Shown: positions 5,716-7,229 of the stretch, piece by piece
How positions within the stretch are numbered: the stretch's first letter is position 1
Layout of the letters: each line of letters begins with the position of its first letter
NCBI GenBank assembly: GCA_030631125.1
Contig: DAOVLS010000112.1
Location: 1-7,229 of the forward strand
Direction of reading: 5' to 3'
Length of the DNA stretch: 7,229 bases
From: Planctomycetales bacterium
Lineage (GTDB): Bacteria; Planctomycetota; Phycisphaerae; SM23-33
The notes under the pieces: generated by a model
Told to the model about the DNA's origin: nothing
Seen by the model: only the letters and a program-made list of their open reading frames with translations
The model's database searches: none
Translations under genes and position numbers: made by a program

Positions 5716-5866
5716 GGCATTCGGCATTTGGCATTAGGCATTGGTGGCACGGGGTAATTTATGGTTTTTTCTGTTTTATTTCACGATTTGGCGAAACCGC
5801 AGGACATAATGACCGGACGTGCAATAACCAAAGGCCACCAATGCCGAATGCCAAGTGCCCAATGCC
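5716..5866. repeat. Inverted heptamer arms (33 bp each) around an 85-bp core
   Basis: Arm 1 (5716-5748) is four GGCATTN words plus GTGGC. Arm 2 (5834-5866) is its reverse complement with 30 of 33 positions matching. The 85-bp core (5749-5833) holds no gene, is T-rich on its left side and shows no feature I recognise. In RNA the arms would form a long stem downstream of frr, which might protect or end the transcript. The compact layout also resembles a miniature inverted-repeat element, but no target duplication was found. Confidence 0.92.
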
Positions 5867-5876
5867 TGTGGTTCCT

Positions 5877-5904
5877 GACTACCGACTACCGACTACTGAT
5901 TACT
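5877..5904. repeat. Heptamer tract (GACTACC/GACTACT) before tRNA-Lys
   Basis: Four 7-bp words read GACTACC, GACTACC, GACTACT, GATTACT. They end 11 bp before the first base of tRNA-Lys. Related words occur in inverted orientation at 5997-6024 and in the same orientation at 6053-6080. Confidence 0.92.
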
Positions 5905-5915
5905 ATCTTCAGACC

Positions 5916-5988
5916 GGGGGAGTAGCTCAACTGGCAGAGCAACGCCCTTTTAAGGCGTAGGTTGTGGGTTCGAGTCCCACCTCCCTCA
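5916..5988 (+). tRNA. tRNA-Lys (anticodon UUU)
   Basis: The 73-nt sequence folds as a complete cloverleaf. The acceptor GGGGGAG pairs with CTCCCTC (one G·U) and the D stem is GCTC/GAGC with GG in the loop. The anticodon stem ACGCC/GGCGT encloses loop CTTTTAA with anticodon TTT at 5949-5951. The variable loop has 5 nt, and the T arm is GTGGG TTCGAGT CCCAC. The discriminator is A at 5988, and the CCA end is not encoded. Confidence 0.97.
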
Positions 5989-5996
5989 TTGAATTT

Positions 5997-6080
5997 GGTA
6001 GTCGGTATTCAGTAGCCTGTAGCCGGTAATTGGTGTAGTATCTTTTTTTACTGACTACCGACTACTGACTACCGACTACT
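5997..6080. repeat. Inverted heptamer arms between the two tRNA genes
   Basis: The left arm (5997-6024) reads GGTAGTC, GGTATTC, AGTAGCC, TGTAGCC. The right arm (6053-6080) is four regular words alternating GACTACC and GACTACT. The right arm reverse-complemented matches the left at 23 of 28 positions. The loop contains a run of seven Ts (6043-6049). The right arm ends 7 bp before tRNA-Glu. Confidence 0.9.
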
Positions 6081-6087
6081 AATACAT

Positions 6088-6162
6088 GATCCCATCGTCT
6101 AGCCTGGTCCAGGACACCGGGTTTTCATCCCGGCAACACGGGTTCAAATCCCGTTGGGATCA
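6088..6162 (+). tRNA. tRNA-Glu (anticodon UUC)
   Basis: The 75-nt sequence forms a cloverleaf. The acceptor GATCCCA pairs fully with TGGGATC. The D arm starts GTCTAGCCTGG. The anticodon stem CCGGG/CCCGG encloses loop TTTTCAT with anticodon TTC at 6124-6126. The T arm is ACGGG TTCAAAT CCCGT. The discriminator is A at 6162, and CCA is not encoded. The D region (GTCTAG...AGGAC) is typical of bacterial tRNA-Glu. Confidence 0.97.
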
Positions 6163-6175
6163 TTTTGGTAAAATG

Positions 6176-6315
6176 GGCCACAGAGACACAGAGAGCGCAG
6201 AGAACAGATAAGTTAGATAGAATAAAAAATTCCTACGTCATTTTGTTTCTTTTATTTTGTTAACCTCTGCGTCCTCCCTTGGGGACGGCGAACAGCCGCC
6301 TGCGTCTCTGTGGCC
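6176..6315. repeat. Inverted repeat (CCACAGAGA words) upstream of the CPBP gene, arm interrupted
   Basis: GGCCACAGAGAC (6176-6187) is perfectly complementary to GTCTCTGTGGCC (6304-6315). The left arm continues in 9-bp words (CACAGAGAG, CGCAGAGAA). The right arm is broken at 6267-6306 by a GC-rich stretch bounded by two copies of CTGCGTC. The region between the arms is AT-rich with no gene. The right arm supplies the in-frame GTG at 6310 that would otherwise extend the CPBP gene. Confidence 0.88.
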
Positions 6316-6342
6316 TCTTTCTGTCCGCTTTACTCTGTTGTT

Positions 6343-7062
6343 ATGGCTTCGAAGAAGAAAAGCCGCTTCCGCAAAGCAGCGTCGGACTACCTGGCGCGGA
6401 CCCATCGCCCGTTGAACTGCCTGGCCTTTGTTCTCCCGCTTCTTGTCGCTTATGAGGTCGGGTCCATTTTCTACAGCGATTGCCTGCTGGCGCCGCGGCA
6501 CCTTGCGGTCGTATTGAATTATCTCGGCGCAGCCGCCCGGTTTCTACCGGCGGCGCTGGTCGTGGTGGTCCTGCTGGCGTGGCACGTCGCCAGCCGGGAA
6601 AAGCGGCACGTCGATGCCGACGCCGTCGCCGGTATGCTGGCTGAAAGCGTAATCGGGATGATCCCGCTGGTCGCCATGGCGATACTGACCGAAAGGCTGA
6701 TGGCGACAATGGCCCTGGCCGCCGGAGCCGGAGAGCAAGCGCTGGCCGCTGAAATACTCACCGGAATCGGGGCCGGAATTTACGAGGAGTTCATATTCCG
6801 CCTGGCCGCTATCGGACTGATTATGCTGGTGTTCGTGGACCTGATGAAGGCAGCCAGAAAGCCCACCGTCGTCCTGGCCGTAATCGCCGCATCGGTGCTG
6901 TTCAGTTTATATCACTTCATAGGCCCCGCCTGCTTCGACTGGCGGCTGTTCGCCTTCCGCAGTCTCGCCGGCGCGTACCTTGCGATACTCTACATAGGCC
7001 GAGGCTTCGGCATCGCCGTCGGCGCTCACGCCTGCTATAACGTCATCGTGGCGCTGATGTAG
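6343..7062 (+). CDS. CPBP-family intramembrane metalloprotease (CAAX protease/bacteriocin-processing type)
   Basis: The 239-residue product is a hydrophobic membrane protein with the three conserved CPBP (Abi) motifs: IYEEFIFR with Glu148-Glu149 and Arg153, FSLYH with His191, and HACYN with His229 and Asn233. In this family these polar residues form the intramembrane active site. Probable membrane segments lie near 25-45, 64-83, 97-118, 141-167, 176-194 and 205-238, after a Lys/Arg-rich cytosolic N-terminus (MASKKKSRFRK). I chose the ATG at 6343; an in-frame GTG at 6310 lies inside the inverted repeat and is unlikely. No clear ribosome binding site precedes the ATG. Substrate is unknown; relatives process CAAX-like or peptide substrates or act in immunity to bacteriocins. 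It follows the tRNA pair and looks independently transcribed. Confidence 0.9.
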   Translation: MASKKKSRFRKAASDYLARTHRPLNCLAFVLPLLVAYEVGSIFYSDCLLAPRHLAVVLNYLGAAARFLPAALVVVVLLAWHVASREKRHVDADAVAGMLAESVIGMIPLVAMAILTERLMATMALAAGAGEQALAAEILTGIGAGIYEEFIFRLAAIGLIMLVFVDLMKAARKPTVVLAVIAASVLFSLYHFIGPACFDWRLFAFRSLAGAYLAILYIGRGFGIAVGAHACYNVIVALM

Positions 7063-7067
7063 AATAC

Positions 7068-7209
7068 GTAGTGGTCTGTAATAGTTATTTTACGGGTGCC
7101 ATGTTTTCGCCCGCAGCGTAGCGGAGGGCGTAAACATGCCCACCCCCGAAGACGGGTGAGGGCATGGCGCCCGGCTACTGACCACTGACCACTGGCTACT
7201 GGCTACTAT
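7068..7209. repeat. Composite palindromic element flanked by heptamer words, after the CPBP gene
   Basis: The core (7094-7172) has outer arms GGGTGCCATG (7094-7103) and CATGGCGCCC (7163-7172) with one G·U-type difference. Inside are two hairpins: the first pairs the CATGTTTTCGCCC side with GGGCGTAAACATG (up to about 7138), and the second pairs CATGCCC (7135-7141) with GGGCATG (7160-7166). The hairpins overlap slightly with each other and with the outer arms, so alternative folds are possible. Heptamers CTACTGA, CCACTGA, CCACTGG, CTACTGG and CTACTAT follow at 7175-7209, and a degenerate inverted counterpart lies at 7068-7084. The element starts 6 bp after the CPBP stop codon and could end or protect that transcript. 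Confidence 0.85.
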
Positions 7210-7229
7210 CTGTTTCTGATCCTGTTTTC

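Noticed and set aside
5682..5960. Open frame of 92 codons running into tRNA-Lys
   Set aside because: It is composed of translated repeat words and the tRNA gene itself.
5684..6080. CRISPR array
   Set aside because: The words are 7 bp, directly tandem without spacers of constant size, and partly inverted; no cas gene is present.

Overview
The window comes from a bacterial chromosome with GC-rich genes (by eye around 55-60%) and AT-rich, repeat-laden spacers. I think a planctomycete-like or other PVC-type bacterium, probably a metagenome-assembled genome, is most likely. The reasons are the GroEL sequence ([18 protein letters not shown]), the Ala/Pro-rich tail on ribosomal protein S2, TTG starts, and the large number of palindromic and heptamer-repeat spacers. 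This placement is inference, not a phylogeny.

Layout. Bases 1-1896 hold a minus-strand cluster read from right to left: a small receiver-like protein (1896-1471), groES (1366-1043) and the first 314 codons of groEL (942-1, running off the left edge). A divergent 532-bp spacer (1897-2428) holds candidate promoters for both directions and two related GC-rich hairpins, one in each leader. On the plus strand follows the classic translation cluster rpsB (2429-3373), tsf (3445-4233), pyrH (4276-5001) and frr (5120-5680). Then come tRNA-Lys(UUU) at 5916-5988 and tRNA-Glu(UUC) at 6088-6162, and a CPBP-family intramembrane protease gene (6343-7062).

How the genes work together. S2, EF-Ts and ribosome recycling factor serve translation, and PyrH supplies UDP for RNA and cell-wall precursors. 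The two tRNAs read Lys and Glu codons. GroES/GroEL fold the resulting proteins. The receiver-like protein and the CPBP protease have no assigned target here.

The unusual signal is in the spacers. Nearly every intergenic gap from tsf onward is built from short tandem words of 7 or 9 bp, and several are arranged as long inverted arms: 31-bp arms between pyrH and frr, 33-bp arms after frr, heptamer tracts around both tRNAs, and 12-bp arms before the CPBP gene. The word differs at each site, while the architecture (tandem words, often as inverted arms) recurs. One tract runs directly into the pyrH start codon and leaves no Shine-Dalgarno site. Two further palindromic elements (959-1030 and 6267-6306) show short flanking direct repeats that look like insertion footprints. 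No CRISPR array, phage genes or transposase was seen.
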